A stretch of 64,000 bases of DNA from Bermanella sp. WJH001 (GCF_030070105.1 NZ_JASJOO010000002.1:1488001-1552000), one strand, 5' to 3'; shown: positions 42,482 through 50,973, counted from the stretch's first letter. Numbers and translations are program-made. Notes: generated by a model from the letters alone, not told the origin.

Positions 42482-44149
42482 ATGATGATCAAATACGCTA
42501 ACCATCTAATAAGCCTAATACCCGCCATGTGGTTAACGTCATATTTAAACGGCATTCACAAACTGTTATTGCCAGTGTTGTCTGGTCTTTTATTATCACT
42601 TAGTTTTTTAAACCATGATTATTTTTACTGTGCATGGTTTGGTTTAGTACCACTATTCATTGCCATTAAAAACTCTTCGTTATTAACCAGCTACCTAATT
42701 GGACTGATCGCAGGGCTCACATTATTTATCACCTCTACCTATTGGATATTAGATTTTATCGAACTATCAAAGGATTACGGTGTGCAGTCAGGTTATTTAT
42801 TGGCTGGACTGTATTGGTTTTACAGCGCCCACTTAATTGCATTAACCGTATTGTTATTTAAATGGCTCAATCGATATTCACATGTCAGTGAATTCATAAC
42901 TCTACCCGTTATATTTGTGGTGTTTTTTTCATGTTTTCCTATGTTATTTCCCATGCGCTTGGCCGATACACAAGTGAACTTTCCTAGCGCACTACAAGGT
43001 ATAGCGTATGTTGGTGCCCATGGCTTAGATGCCATTATAATATTAGGTAATCTGATTCTATTTCGGCTTTTAGTGGCAAGTTTTTCGCCTTCAAATAAAT
43101 CCTCATCAAACTCAAAGTTTAGTATTATTTTAGCAATATCCGTGATTGCCTTATGGTTTTTATACGGCGTTAATTCTTATTCACTTTGGCAAAATAACAT
43201 ACAAACATGGGAGACATTAAAGGTCGGCCTTGTACAAGCCAATGAAGTACCCAAATTAGGGGGGCGTGTTCAATATCCTGGTTACAGTCAAACCTATCCA
43301 CCAGAAATGGACATGACAGAACGCCTCAGCAGTGCAGGTGCCGAGCTGATCATTTGGCCAGAAGCTCAAACAAAATATTATTTAGATAACAGCACCGTGC
43401 AGCAGGCCTATCAAAAAAACATACAAGCGCTGAACACCCATTTGTTGTTTCAAGATATGCAGCATATTCACAACCCCATAGATGGCAAACCATTAAAACA
43501 ATTTAATAGCGCCATTATGCTGAACAATCATGGGCAACAAGTGGACACCTATCAAAAAATGAAACGTATTCCATTTGGCGAATATGCACCGTTTATAGAA
43601 TATAATTTAACCGCGTCAAAATGGATGGCATCGTTATTTGGCGAGTTCACCAGTGGTTTATCACAAGGGCAACAACATAAAATATTTCACCACCCCAAAG
43701 TGAATATTATTCCATTGATTTGTTATGAAACAACATTTTCAGAATTTGTGGCAAAGGCGGTGGATCACACACCCAACACACTTACAAGCGGTAGCATCTT
43801 GGTTGGGTTATCTAACGATGGCTGGTTTGGATCAACTCACTTACCGTACCAGCATATTATGCCATCGGTATTACGAGCGGTTGAGAACCGTTTACCACTG
43901 GTGCATGTGGCTAACAACGGCCCCTCTATAGTTGTTACGCCCAATGGTGAGGTGATATTCACCTCAGACTTTCAACAAGCGGCGGGGTATGTGGTGGATG
44001 TGCCTTATTCCAACACGGCACAGGGTAGTTTTTATAGCCGATATCCTGCGTTATTAACGGATAGTTTTGTCATACTGTTTTTGATCATTATGGGCTTAGC
44101 CTTAAAGCAGAGGATACTTAGAAAAATTACAGCTCACTCTCTGGAATAA
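42482..44149 (+). CDS. Apolipoprotein N-acyltransferase (Lnt)-like membrane protein
   Basis: 555 residues. About 7-8 membrane helices (residues 10-235) followed by a nitrilase-family domain (about 245-520) facing the periplasm. The Glu-Lys-Cys triad is complete: Glu294 (IIWPEAQ), Lys359 (QKMKRIPFGEYAPF) and Cys414 (LICYETTF). NDGWFGSTHLPYQHI and VRAVENRLPLVHVANNGPS fit Lnt. A housekeeping Lnt normally sits next to ybeX/ybeY, so this is likely a second copy. Its tie to the polyesterase/chaperone genes is unexplained; it could acylate an exported protein or act on another amide. Confidence 0.78.
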   Translation: MMIKYANHLISLIPAMWLTSYLNGIHKLLLPVLSGLLLSLSFLNHDYFYCAWFGLVPLFIAIKNSSLLTSYLIGLIAGLTLFITSTYWILDFIELSKDYGVQSGYLLAGLYWFYSAHLIALTVLLFKWLNRYSHVSEFITLPVIFVVFFSCFPMLFPMRLADTQVNFPSALQGIAYVGAHGLDAIIILGNLILFRLLVASFSPSNKSSSNSKFSIILAISVIALWFLYGVNSYSLWQNNIQTWETLKVGLVQANEVPKLGGRVQYPGYSQTYPPEMDMTERLSSAGAELIIWPEAQTKYYLDNSTVQQAYQKNIQALNTHLLFQDMQHIHNPIDGKPLKQFNSAIMLNNHGQQVDTYQKMKRIPFGEYAPFIEYNLTASKWMASLFGEFTSGLSQGQQHKIFHHPKVNIIPLICYETTFSEFVAKAVDHTPNTLTSGSILVGLSNDGWFGSTHLPYQHIMPSVLRAVENRLPLVHVANNGPSIVVTPNGEVIFTSDFQQAAGYVVDVPYSNTAQGSFYSRYPALLTDSFVILFLIIMGLALKQRILRKITAHSLE

Positions 44150-44246
44150 TACCCGCCTTATTCCATTCAAATTCAGAATAGCGCTCAATAATTTCTTCTT
44201 TCGTTTTCCATTCTAGTTCATTTAGTCGTGCATATCTCACGACCAT
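44127..44246 (-). CDS. 39-residue small protein with strong ribosome site
   Basis: Starts at the ATG complementary to 44244-44246, preceded at 7 bp by GGAGG, the best Shine-Dalgarno in this part of the window. The product begins MVVRYARLNELEWKTKEE and ends in ESEL; it is charged, helical and Glu/Lys/Trp-rich, with no signal peptide. Its last 7 codons overlap the 3' end of the Lnt-like gene on the other strand by 23 bp. Function unknown. A tandem repeat lies 23 bp upstream of its start. Confidence 0.6.
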   Translation of the reverse strand: MVVRYARLNELEWKTKEEIIERYSEFEWNKAGIIPESEL

Positions 44247-44269
44247 TTTATTCCTCCACTCCCTATCGG

Positions 44270-44325
44270 TCACATCTCACGTCTCACGTCTCACGTCTCA
44301 CGTCTCACGTCTCACATCTCACATC
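44270..44325. repeat. Heptanucleotide tandem repeat, 8 copies
   Basis: Eight consecutive 7-bp units: TCACATC, five copies of TCACGTC, then two of TCACATC. Seven is not a multiple of three. Slippage here would change the spacing between the upstream promoter region and the 39-codon gene. It is too short in unit and has no spacers, so it is not CRISPR. Confidence 0.93.
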
Positions 44326-44341
44326 TTAATAACCTAACCCA

Positions 44342-44617
44342 CTAAAAATACCGATTCAACAACCGAGTTGTTATCTCAATATGCTCCATATCTTCAACCA
44401 TTTCTTCATCTAAAATGGTCACCGCTAAGGCCAGCATATCTTCTTCGGCATAAAAAAACTTATCTAATGTACTGCCTTCTTTGCGAGATAATTTTTCATT
44501 TAATAATTCTGTATGTATCCAGAAAAAATACTGTTCGCCATCTTCGTTAGCGATTTCATAGTGAATTTCGGTTTCACCGTTTTCATACCATGCGCTAACA
44601 CAAAACCAATCACTCAT
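44342..44617 (-). CDS. Hypothetical acidic protein, 91 residues
   Basis: From ATG 44617 (MSDWFCVSAWYENGET), with AAGAG upstream. The frame extends to 44665, but that part falls in a REP-like element. Acidic, no signal or membrane segment, with aromatic-rich strands (EIHYEIANEDGEQYFFWIHTE) and an acidic helix (LDEEMVEDMEHIEITTRLL). No family recognised. It may form a unit with the 39-codon gene downstream on the same strand. Confidence 0.6.
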   Translation of the reverse strand: MSDWFCVSAWYENGETEIHYEIANEDGEQYFFWIHTELLNEKLSRKEGSTLDKFFYAEEDMLALAVTILDEEMVEDMEHIEITTRLLNRYF

Positions 44618-44633
44618 TAATGTTACTCTTCTT

Positions 44634-44657
44634 ATCGCGAGCAGGCTCGCTCCTACA
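44634..44657. repeat. REP-like element, copy 1
   Basis: The complement reads TGTAGGAGCGAGCCTGCTCG then CGAT, with the internal palindrome CGAGC-CT-GCTCG. This is the well-known Pseudomonas-type REP sequence, as I remember it. It lies just upstream of the 91-residue protein gene. Confidence 0.7.
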
Positions 44658-44688
44658 TATATCAATTACGTTTTTGTTTGGCCTTTTT

Positions 44689-44712
44689 ATCGAAATCAAG
44701 CGCGCTCTTACA
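44689..44712. repeat. REP-like element, degenerate copy 2 in the same orientation
   Basis: The complement reads TGTAAGAGCGCGCTTGATTT then CGAT: the same frame (TGTARGAGCG-GC-TG----CGAT) as copy 1, 55 bp away, with a decayed palindrome. Direct rather than inverted pairing. Confidence 0.5.
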
Positions 44713-44768
44713 CAGACCAATTGTGTTATATGCAATTCTATTTATGACACATAGACAACGCCTCACAT

Positions 44769-44802
44769 AAAAAAAGCCGAATCATTTCTGATTCGGCTTT
44801 TT
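44769..44802. terminator. Bidirectional terminator after the acyl-CoA dehydrogenase gene
   Basis: AAAAAGCCGAATC, loop ATTTCT, GATTCGGCTTTTT: a clean stem with A and T flanks. Confidence 0.93.
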
Positions 44803-44878
44803 GCTTGTCATCTTAAATCGATTAACCCAAGCCTGAATTTTTACATACATAAAAAATCAGGATATAGGTTATGCAGAC

Positions 44879-46663
44879 TTAAAATTGATCCGCTGTCATT
44901 TCATACAAGCAATCTGCGCCACCTTTAACGGCTTCGCTTAGAGAGATGTATCTTGGCAATAGACGCTTAGTGAAGAAGCGCGCAGTGGCCAGTTTGTTTG
45001 CGTAGTAAGGCTCTGAACCTTCTTTCTCAAGTGCTTTTTCAGCCATCATTGCATACATGTATGCAAAAGAGGTGTAACCAAATACTTGTAGGTATTCAAC
45101 AGAAGATGCACCAATCTCGTTTGCATTAGATTGTGCTTTTTCCATAACCCATTCAGTTAGGTCAGAAAGGTTAGCAAGTGCCGCTTTTAATGGGTTGATG
45201 AACTCAGCCATTTTGGCATTGCCTTCTTGAGACGCAACGTATTCGTTGATTTCTTGCGCATACAGTTTGAAGAATGCGCCGCCGTTTGCTGCGATCTTAC
45301 GACCGATCAAATCGAGAGACTGGATACCGTTAGTACCTTCGTAGATTTGAGTGATGCGGATGTCACGTACGTGTTGCTCTTGGCCCCACTCACGAATGAA
45401 ACCGTGACCACCAAATACTTGCTGACCAGCAACCGCTGATTCAAGTGCAAGGTCGGTTAAGAACGATTTAACCACAGGCGTTAGCAATGAGATCATGGCT
45501 TCAGCGTGTTTTTTCGTTTCTTCGTCGTCAGAGAATTTAGAAAGGTCTAACCACTTAGATGCGTAAGTAGAGAACGCACGAGAACCTTCAGTGTTGGCAC
45601 GCATGGTTAATAACATACGACGCACGTCTGGGTGAACGATGATTGGGTCAGCGGCTTTGTCTGGGAATTGCTTACCCGTTGGAGCACGAGACTGAATACG
45701 GTCGTTGGCGTAAGTTACGGCGTTTTGGTAAGAGTTTTCAGCCACACCTAAACCTTGGATACCTACCGCTACACGCTCGTAGTTCATCATGGTGAACATA
45801 GCCGCAAGGCCTTTGTTTTCTTCACCGATCAACCAACCTTTCGCGCCATCAAAGTTCATTACACAAGTAGCAGAACCTTTGATACCCATTTTGTGTTCGA
45901 TAGAACCACAGTTCACTGGGTTACGCTCACCTAAAGAACCGTCTTCGTTTACTAAGAACTTAGGCACTAAGAATAAAGAAATGCCTTTAGGGCCAGCAGG
46001 TGCATCTGGAAGCTTAGCAAGTACAAGGTGGATGATGTTTTCCGCCATGTCGTGCTCGCCCCAAGTGATGAAGATCTTGGTACCAGAAACCGCAAAAGAA
46101 CCGTCCGCGTTTGGCTCTGCCTTGGTACGAATAATACCCAAGTCAGTACCACAATGTGGCTCAGTTAAGTCCATTGCGCCAGGCCATACACCTGAGTACA
46201 TGTTTGGTAGGTATTTTTCTTTAAGCTCTTGAGAACCATGAGCGTTAAGCGATAAACACGCGCCCGCAGTTAACATTGGTGCTAGACCAAAAGAGATGTT
46301 AGAACCTTGAATCATTTCTTCAACTTGACCCACAAGCATCTTAGGCATGCCCATACCGCCAAATTCAGGGTTACCACCTAGGCCACCCCAACCGCCTTCG
46401 CTGTAAGTTGCGTAAGCTTCTTTAAAACCTGGAGGTGACGTTACTTCGCCGTCTTTCCAAGTTGAGCCCACTTCATCCGCTTCGCGGTTTAGTGGCGCTA
46501 GAATTTGTGAAGAGATTTTGCCTGCTTCTTCTAAAATGGCGTCCGCTGTATCTGGGTCAACCACTTCTGCTAGGCGTGGGTTTTCTGCCCACATTTTAGG
46601 TGCATCAAATACTTCGTTAAGAAGAAAGCGCATGTCGCGCAGGGGAGCTGTATATTCAGGCAT
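44879..46663 (-). CDS. Acyl-CoA dehydrogenase, 600-residue FadE2/DmdC-like family
   Basis: 594 residues from ATG 46663 (MPEYTAPLRDMRFLLNEV); GAGGAC lies upstream, and the paralogue at 48844 begins the same way. FAD enzyme with an N-terminal helical extension, middle domain (LTEPHCGTDLGIIRTKAEP, FITWGEHDM), a catalytic-base region around QIYEGTNGIQSLDL, and a C-terminal acyl-CoA_dh_C extension. This family handles long-chain acyl-CoAs (Pseudomonas FadE-type) or methylmercaptopropionyl-CoA (DmdC). Neighbouring genes favour fatty-acid oxidation. Paralogue of the next gene. Confidence 0.88.
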   Translation of the reverse strand: MPEYTAPLRDMRFLLNEVFDAPKMWAENPRLAEVVDPDTADAILEEAGKISSQILAPLNREADEVGSTWKDGEVTSPPGFKEAYATYSEGGWGGLGGNPEFGGMGMPKMLVGQVEEMIQGSNISFGLAPMLTAGACLSLNAHGSQELKEKYLPNMYSGVWPGAMDLTEPHCGTDLGIIRTKAEPNADGSFAVSGTKIFITWGEHDMAENIIHLVLAKLPDAPAGPKGISLFLVPKFLVNEDGSLGERNPVNCGSIEHKMGIKGSATCVMNFDGAKGWLIGEENKGLAAMFTMMNYERVAVGIQGLGVAENSYQNAVTYANDRIQSRAPTGKQFPDKAADPIIVHPDVRRMLLTMRANTEGSRAFSTYASKWLDLSKFSDDEETKKHAEAMISLLTPVVKSFLTDLALESAVAGQQVFGGHGFIREWGQEQHVRDIRITQIYEGTNGIQSLDLIGRKIAANGGAFFKLYAQEINEYVASQEGNAKMAEFINPLKAALANLSDLTEWVMEKAQSNANEIGASSVEYLQVFGYTSFAYMYAMMAEKALEKEGSEPYYANKLATARFFTKRLLPRYISLSEAVKGGADCLYEMTADQF

Positions 46664-46955
46664 TTGTAAGTCCTCTTTCAATCCTAATGGCTGTGTTTAT
46701 GGCTTAAGTTTCACCCAAACAACAACCTGACCCTGTAAATATCGGTGGCATATTCTACACCAAGCTTTGATAAATCGCCCGCTTTTGGCTAATTATTTGG
46801 CGAATTCCATCGGTTAATTACACTCAATTTCTTTCCAACTGGTTAAGTTTTACAACTCTTGCCCCCTATTGGGGATGATCAGATCAATTTTGGAGTAATC
46901 CGGTGCAGGCCATACCAATACTGATAATACAAACCAATCCAAAAGTGACAGGCAT
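46664..46955. other. Intergenic region between the two acyl-CoA dehydrogenase genes
   Basis: About 290 bp with no gene. I see no clear operator of the PsrA type and no strong promoter; CCCC-CTATT-GGGG (near 46862) is the only small palindrome. It probably holds a promoter for the downstream gene, because a terminator lies at its upstream end. Confidence 0.35.
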
Positions 46956-46988
46956 AAAAAAACCGCACTCATCTGAGGGCGGTTTTTT
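46956..46988. terminator. Bidirectional terminator between the acyl-CoA dehydrogenases
   Basis: AAAAAAACCGC-A-CTCA, loop TC, TGAG-G-GCGGTTTTTT. It ends the 47039-48844 transcript on the minus strand. Confidence 0.92.
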
Positions 46989-47038
46989 ATAAACCTAAAT
47001 GGGCCTAAGCCCATTCATGTTTCACTGATCAAATCAGA

Positions 47039-48844
47039 TTAGAACGCGAAGTGTTCTGCATCTAGATCCATAACAGTGTCTGCACCAGCAACCATTGTCG
47101 CAGCGTGGCCTTTAGTACGAGGCAAGATGCGAGAGAAGTAGAAACGTGCAGTTGCTAACTTAGCTTTGTAGAAGTCTTCTTCTGTGGTGCCATTAGCTAG
47201 AGAAACTTGCGCCGCTTTAGCCATTTTAGCCCATAGGTAAGCCAGTGTTACATAACCTGAGTACATTAGGTAATCAACCGATGCAGAACCTACTTCGTCA
47301 CGGTTCTTCATTGCAGACATACCAATCTTCATGGTTAGGTCGCCCCATTCTTTGTTTAGCTCAGTAAGTTGAGTAACAAATGGTGCTAGCTCTTCGTTGT
47401 CCGCTTCTTCTTTACAGAAGGTGTGAACCATCTTAGTGAAGTTCTTAAGTGCTTGACCTTGAGTCATCAGAACTTTACGACCTAATAGATCAAGTGCTTG
47501 GATACCAGTTGTACCTTCGTAGATCGTAGAGATCTTAGCGTCACGTACAAGTTGCTCCATGCCCCACTCAGCGATGAAACCGTGGCCACCGAATACTTGA
47601 ACACCAAGGTTAGTAGATTCACAACCTGTTTCAGTCAGGAACGCTTTACCGATTGGCGTTAAGAAACCTAGTAGTTCGTCAGCCGCTTTTTTCTCTTCTT
47701 CAGAGTTGCCTTTGTGCGCGATGTCGTTTTGTAGCGCCATCATGTATACAAGTGCACGACCACCTTCAGCAAATGCTTTTTGAGTTAGCAGCATTTTACG
47801 AACGTCTGGGTGAACGATGATTGGGTCAGCAGGACCTTCAGGGTTCTTAGTACCCGTTAGAGAGCGCATCGCTAGACGGTCTTTAGCATAAGCTAGAGCA
47901 CCTTGGAAAGAACCTTCAGAAGCGGTTACGCCCTGTAGTGCAGTACCGATACGTGCGGTGTTCATGAACGTGAACATGCAGTTAAGACCTTTGTTTTCAG
48001 GTCCTATTAGGTAACCTTTAGCACCGTCGAAGTTCATTACACAAGTAGAGTTACCATGGATACCCATTTTGTGTTCGATAGAACCACAGATCACGCCGTT
48101 ACGATCAGCAACAGAACCGTCTTCGGCAACGTTGAATTTAGGCACGATGAACAAAGAAATACCTTTAGTACCTTCAGGTGCACCTGGTAGACGAGCTAGA
48201 ACGATGTGAACAATGTTGTCCGCCATGTCGTGCTCACCCGCAGAGATGAAGATTTTAGTACCTGTGATCGAGTAAGAACCGTCAGCATTTGGCTCAGCTT
48301 TAGTTTTTAGAATACCAAGGTCAGAACCACAATGAGGTTCAGTCAGACACATGGTACCTGTCCACTCACCGCTAACCAATTTAGTTAGGTAAGTGTCTTT
48401 TTGCTCTTGAGTACCCCAGCTGTGGATAGTGTTCATCGCACCGTGAGATAGACCTGGGTACATGCCCCAAGACCAGTTAGCAGTACCAACCATTTCAGAG
48501 AATACAGTACCTAGAGATTCAGGAAGGCCTTGACCACCTACTTCTTCGTCGTGAGCAAGAGAAGGCCAGCCGCCTTCAACAAACTGCTTGTAAGCTTCTT
48601 TAAAGCCAGTTGGAGTCGTTACAGAACCGTCTTCGTGACGAGTACAACCTTCTTCGTCACCTACACGGTTAAGAGGTGCAATTACGTTTTCACAGAATTT
48701 TGCACCTTCGCTAAGAATAGCGTCGATCATGTCTGGAGTAGCAACATCTGCATATGCAGGCAGTTTGGCGTAAGTACCTGGCATATCCAGTACTTCGTCC
48801 ATTACGAATTTAATTTCACGCTGGGGGGCTTTATATTCTGGCAT
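47039..48844 (-). CDS. Acyl-CoA dehydrogenase, FadE-like, under probable PsrA control
   Basis: 601 residues, MPEYKAPQREIKFVMDEVLD start with GAGGTTACC upstream. Same architecture as the neighbouring paralogue (FCENVIAPLNRVGDEEGC, LTEPHCGSDLGILKTKAEP, FISAGEHDM, TIYEGTTGIQALDL). It resembles Pseudomonas PA0506/PA0508-type long-chain acyl-CoA dehydrogenases, from memory, which are repressed by PsrA. Three PsrA-type boxes lie upstream. First dehydrogenation step of beta-oxidation, electrons to ETF. Confidence 0.9.
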   Translation of the reverse strand: MPEYKAPQREIKFVMDEVLDMPGTYAKLPAYADVATPDMIDAILSEGAKFCENVIAPLNRVGDEEGCTRHEDGSVTTPTGFKEAYKQFVEGGWPSLAHDEEVGGQGLPESLGTVFSEMVGTANWSWGMYPGLSHGAMNTIHSWGTQEQKDTYLTKLVSGEWTGTMCLTEPHCGSDLGILKTKAEPNADGSYSITGTKIFISAGEHDMADNIVHIVLARLPGAPEGTKGISLFIVPKFNVAEDGSVADRNGVICGSIEHKMGIHGNSTCVMNFDGAKGYLIGPENKGLNCMFTFMNTARIGTALQGVTASEGSFQGALAYAKDRLAMRSLTGTKNPEGPADPIIVHPDVRKMLLTQKAFAEGGRALVYMMALQNDIAHKGNSEEEKKAADELLGFLTPIGKAFLTETGCESTNLGVQVFGGHGFIAEWGMEQLVRDAKISTIYEGTTGIQALDLLGRKVLMTQGQALKNFTKMVHTFCKEEADNEELAPFVTQLTELNKEWGDLTMKIGMSAMKNRDEVGSASVDYLMYSGYVTLAYLWAKMAKAAQVSLANGTTEEDFYKAKLATARFYFSRILPRTKGHAATMVAGADTVMDLDAEHFAF

Positions 48845-48974
48845 GGTAACCTCTTAGCCTACTTGGGCTCATTAAGAGCCGTTAGTTGTACATTAAAAAG
48901 CCCAAAAAACTGGGCATCTCTCTCATTTGCCGACCAGTGCCTAGTCATAGAAAGTGGCTTGGTTCGACATAAAC

Positions 48975-49004
48975 TTCAAACAAGTGTTTGAAACATACGT
49001 TTGC
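48975..49004. promoter_or_regulatory. Two adjacent PsrA-type operators upstream of the acyl-CoA dehydrogenase
   Basis: TTCAAAC-AAGT-GTTTGAA (48975-48992) is a perfect 18-bp palindrome, and GAAAC-ATAC-GTTTGC (48990-49004) overlaps its end. Both match the (G/C)AAAC-N2-4-GTTT(G/C) motif of the fatty-acid sensor PsrA. About 140 bp from the start codon at 48844. Confidence 0.75.
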
Positions 49005-49099
49005 AAGTGAATCTTGTCAAGACTTTGCCTGCGTCTTATCGCTCAAATAATCGTCAAGTATAGTCTGATTTCCAAGTCGTCAAGGGCGCAAAGGGTCCA

Positions 49100-49115
49100 T
49101 CAAACAAGCGTTTGA
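49100..49115. promoter_or_regulatory. Third PsrA-type operator
   Basis: TCAAAC-AAGC-GTTTGA: a near-perfect palindrome with the same core, 108 bp from the second box. The remainder of the 48845-49283 gap shows no gene. Confidence 0.65.
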
Positions 49116-49283
49116 ATGTTTTACGCTTATTTAATCAAAATAGATTCTTTTGGCTCGAAAAAAACGGGAACGTTTAATAGGCGGCACGCCAAAGGCTTAG
49201 ACAGGGATTCTAGCGAACCCCTTTATCTTGTTATATGGCCCAACATGTCAATTTTTATCAATCAGACACGACGTCATGATTAA

Positions 49284-50099
49284 TTATTTAAATGACGTGC
49301 GATCTAAGAAGGGTTTTGCGGCTTTATCTTTTGCTAATCCATTGGCCATGGCGATGCGTTGGTTCTTGCGTCCCAATAGGCGCAGTTGGGTAATACGCTC
49401 CCACAATAACGCACCACGGGTGTCTTTTTTCCAAGTTTTCTTAAATAAGTACTTAGTAGCGGCAATGGCATCAGGGCTTTTTTCACAAATCACGCTTGCC
49501 AATGCTTGGGCTTCCGCCAGTGGGTCGGCACTGACCTTGCTGATTAAACCGTATTCGGCACCCTCTTCACCACTAAAGAAGCGCCCTGTCATGGTGAGCT
49601 CTTGGGCGATATCCACACGTGTCAGGCGGGAAAGAGTCACCATGCCACTCATATCCGGTATCAACCCCCATTTCATCTCTAAGATAGATAAATTGGCATC
49701 CGGCGTAGCAATGCGATAATCACAACACAAAATAATCTGCATGCCGCCACCAAAACAATTGCCATGTATAGCGGCAATCACAGGTACCGGCAGGTCACGC
49801 CAAATATGCGCCACGCGCTGAAACATGTTGTCCTTACCCCAGGGTAACTTGGCAAAGAATTGCGGAATCATGGTTGGTGTTTTGGATACCGCCGCAAAAT
49901 CTAAACCGGCGCAAAAACTTGGGCCCTCACCTTTTAAAATCACACAGCGAATGGTGCGATCTTTACGAATGGCTTTAGCCGTTTGCACTAACTCTACAAA
50001 CATTTGTTTGTCTAAACCATTATGCTTTTCTGGTCGGTTTAAACTGACGTAAGCAACTTGATTGGTTACTTCTAATAAAACGCGGCGTGTATCTGTCAT
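49284..50099 (-). CDS. Crotonase/enoyl-CoA hydratase family protein
   Basis: 271 residues. Crotonase fold: LNRPEKHNGLDKQMF, FCAGLDF (oxyanion hole 1) and IHGNCFGGGMQIILCCDYRIA (oxyanion hole 2). The catalytic Glu pair of true hydratases is only partly matched: ILEMKWGLIPDMSG has Glu at the first position and Asp at the second. Might therefore be a dienoyl-CoA isomerase-like enzyme. Beta-oxidation context. Confidence 0.82.
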   Translation of the reverse strand: MTDTRRVLLEVTNQVAYVSLNRPEKHNGLDKQMFVELVQTAKAIRKDRTIRCVILKGEGPSFCAGLDFAAVSKTPTMIPQFFAKLPWGKDNMFQRVAHIWRDLPVPVIAAIHGNCFGGGMQIILCCDYRIATPDANLSILEMKWGLIPDMSGMVTLSRLTRVDIAQELTMTGRFFSGEEGAEYGLISKVSADPLAEAQALASVICEKSPDAIAATKYLFKKTWKKDTRGALLWERITQLRLLGRKNQRIAMANGLAKDKAAKPFLDRTSFK

Positions 50100-50164
50100 G
50101 GTGTTATCTTTTTATCAACTTCGTTAAAAATCATCTGAATCGTATTGAGCACATTTATAAAGCA

Positions 50165-50920
50165 TTACACGGGATTGTCGATATCAATAAATTCCACATC
50201 CAATGAGAACTCTTGAGCCAAGTGCTCCCCCAACGCCTTGGCCCCATAACGTTCGGTGGCATGATGGCCTGCCGCATAAAAATGGGTACCGGATTCACGG
50301 GCGTTATGCACGCTAGGCTCATTTATTTCACCGGTAAGGTAAGCATCGATCCCTTGATTGATGGCATATTGCATATAACTTTGCGCACCACCTGTGCACC
50401 ACGCAATGGTTTCGATAATGTCGTCTTCTTCACCAATATGCTGCGGCACACGATTTAACCGTAATGCGATATGTTCACTTAATTCGCCTGCACGCATGGG
50501 ACGAGATAGACGACCTACATTACCCGGCACTCGCTTGTCATTTGGGTCAAGTGAACCGGTGATTTCAAAATCTAAAATATCCGCCAACTGAACATTATTG
50601 CCAAAGACGCTATGACCATCTAAAGGCAAGTGGTACGCCAGCAAACTCATATCATGTTGTAACAAGGTTTGAATGCGCTGTTTTTTGATACCCACAATCG
50701 CTTCTGGCTCCCCTTTCCAAAAGTAGCCATGGTGAACCAAAATGGCATCGGCCTTGTATGCCACCGCCGCATCAATTAAATCTTGGCAAGCGGTCACACC
50801 GGTCACGATGCGCTGCACCTCACTATTGCCTTCCACTTGTAAGCCATTTGGGCAGTAATCGCGGAACTGTTCGATTTGCAGTTCACGATTTAGATAACTC
50901 ACCAACGTGTTTAGCTTCAT
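50165..50920 (-). CDS. Nif3-like dinuclear metal centre protein (YbgI family)
   Basis: 251 residues from ATG 50920. Metal-binding His and Glu motifs: ILVHHGYFWKGE, LLAYHLPLDGH, YLTGEINEPSVHNARESGTHFYAAGHHATERYG. Often called GTP cyclohydrolase I type 2, but the actual activity is uncertain. Divergent from the DegS/AlgW-type protease, as in many gammaproteobacteria. Confidence 0.9.
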   Translation of the reverse strand: MKLNTLVSYLNRELQIEQFRDYCPNGLQVEGNSEVQRIVTGVTACQDLIDAAVAYKADAILVHHGYFWKGEPEAIVGIKKQRIQTLLQHDMSLLAYHLPLDGHSVFGNNVQLADILDFEITGSLDPNDKRVPGNVGRLSRPMRAGELSEHIALRLNRVPQHIGEEDDIIETIAWCTGGAQSYMQYAINQGIDAYLTGEINEPSVHNARESGTHFYAAGHHATERYGAKALGEHLAQEFSLDVEFIDIDNPV

Positions 50921-50973
50921 ATCCCACACTCATTTGCGTAAACTTGCCCCATTCTCGAAGATTTGGTGCTCAG

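Noticed and set aside
44270-44325. CRISPR array
   Set aside because: Seven-base units joined directly, without spacers or cas genes.
45789-46232. 147-codon plus-strand frame opposite the acyl-CoA dehydrogenase
   Set aside because: Antisense shadow of a well-identified gene.
50758-50973. 72-codon N-terminal extension of the DegS/AlgW-type protease
   Set aside because: Antisense to the start of the Nif3-like gene, Cys/His/Pro-rich and unlike the family, which begins at a membrane anchor.
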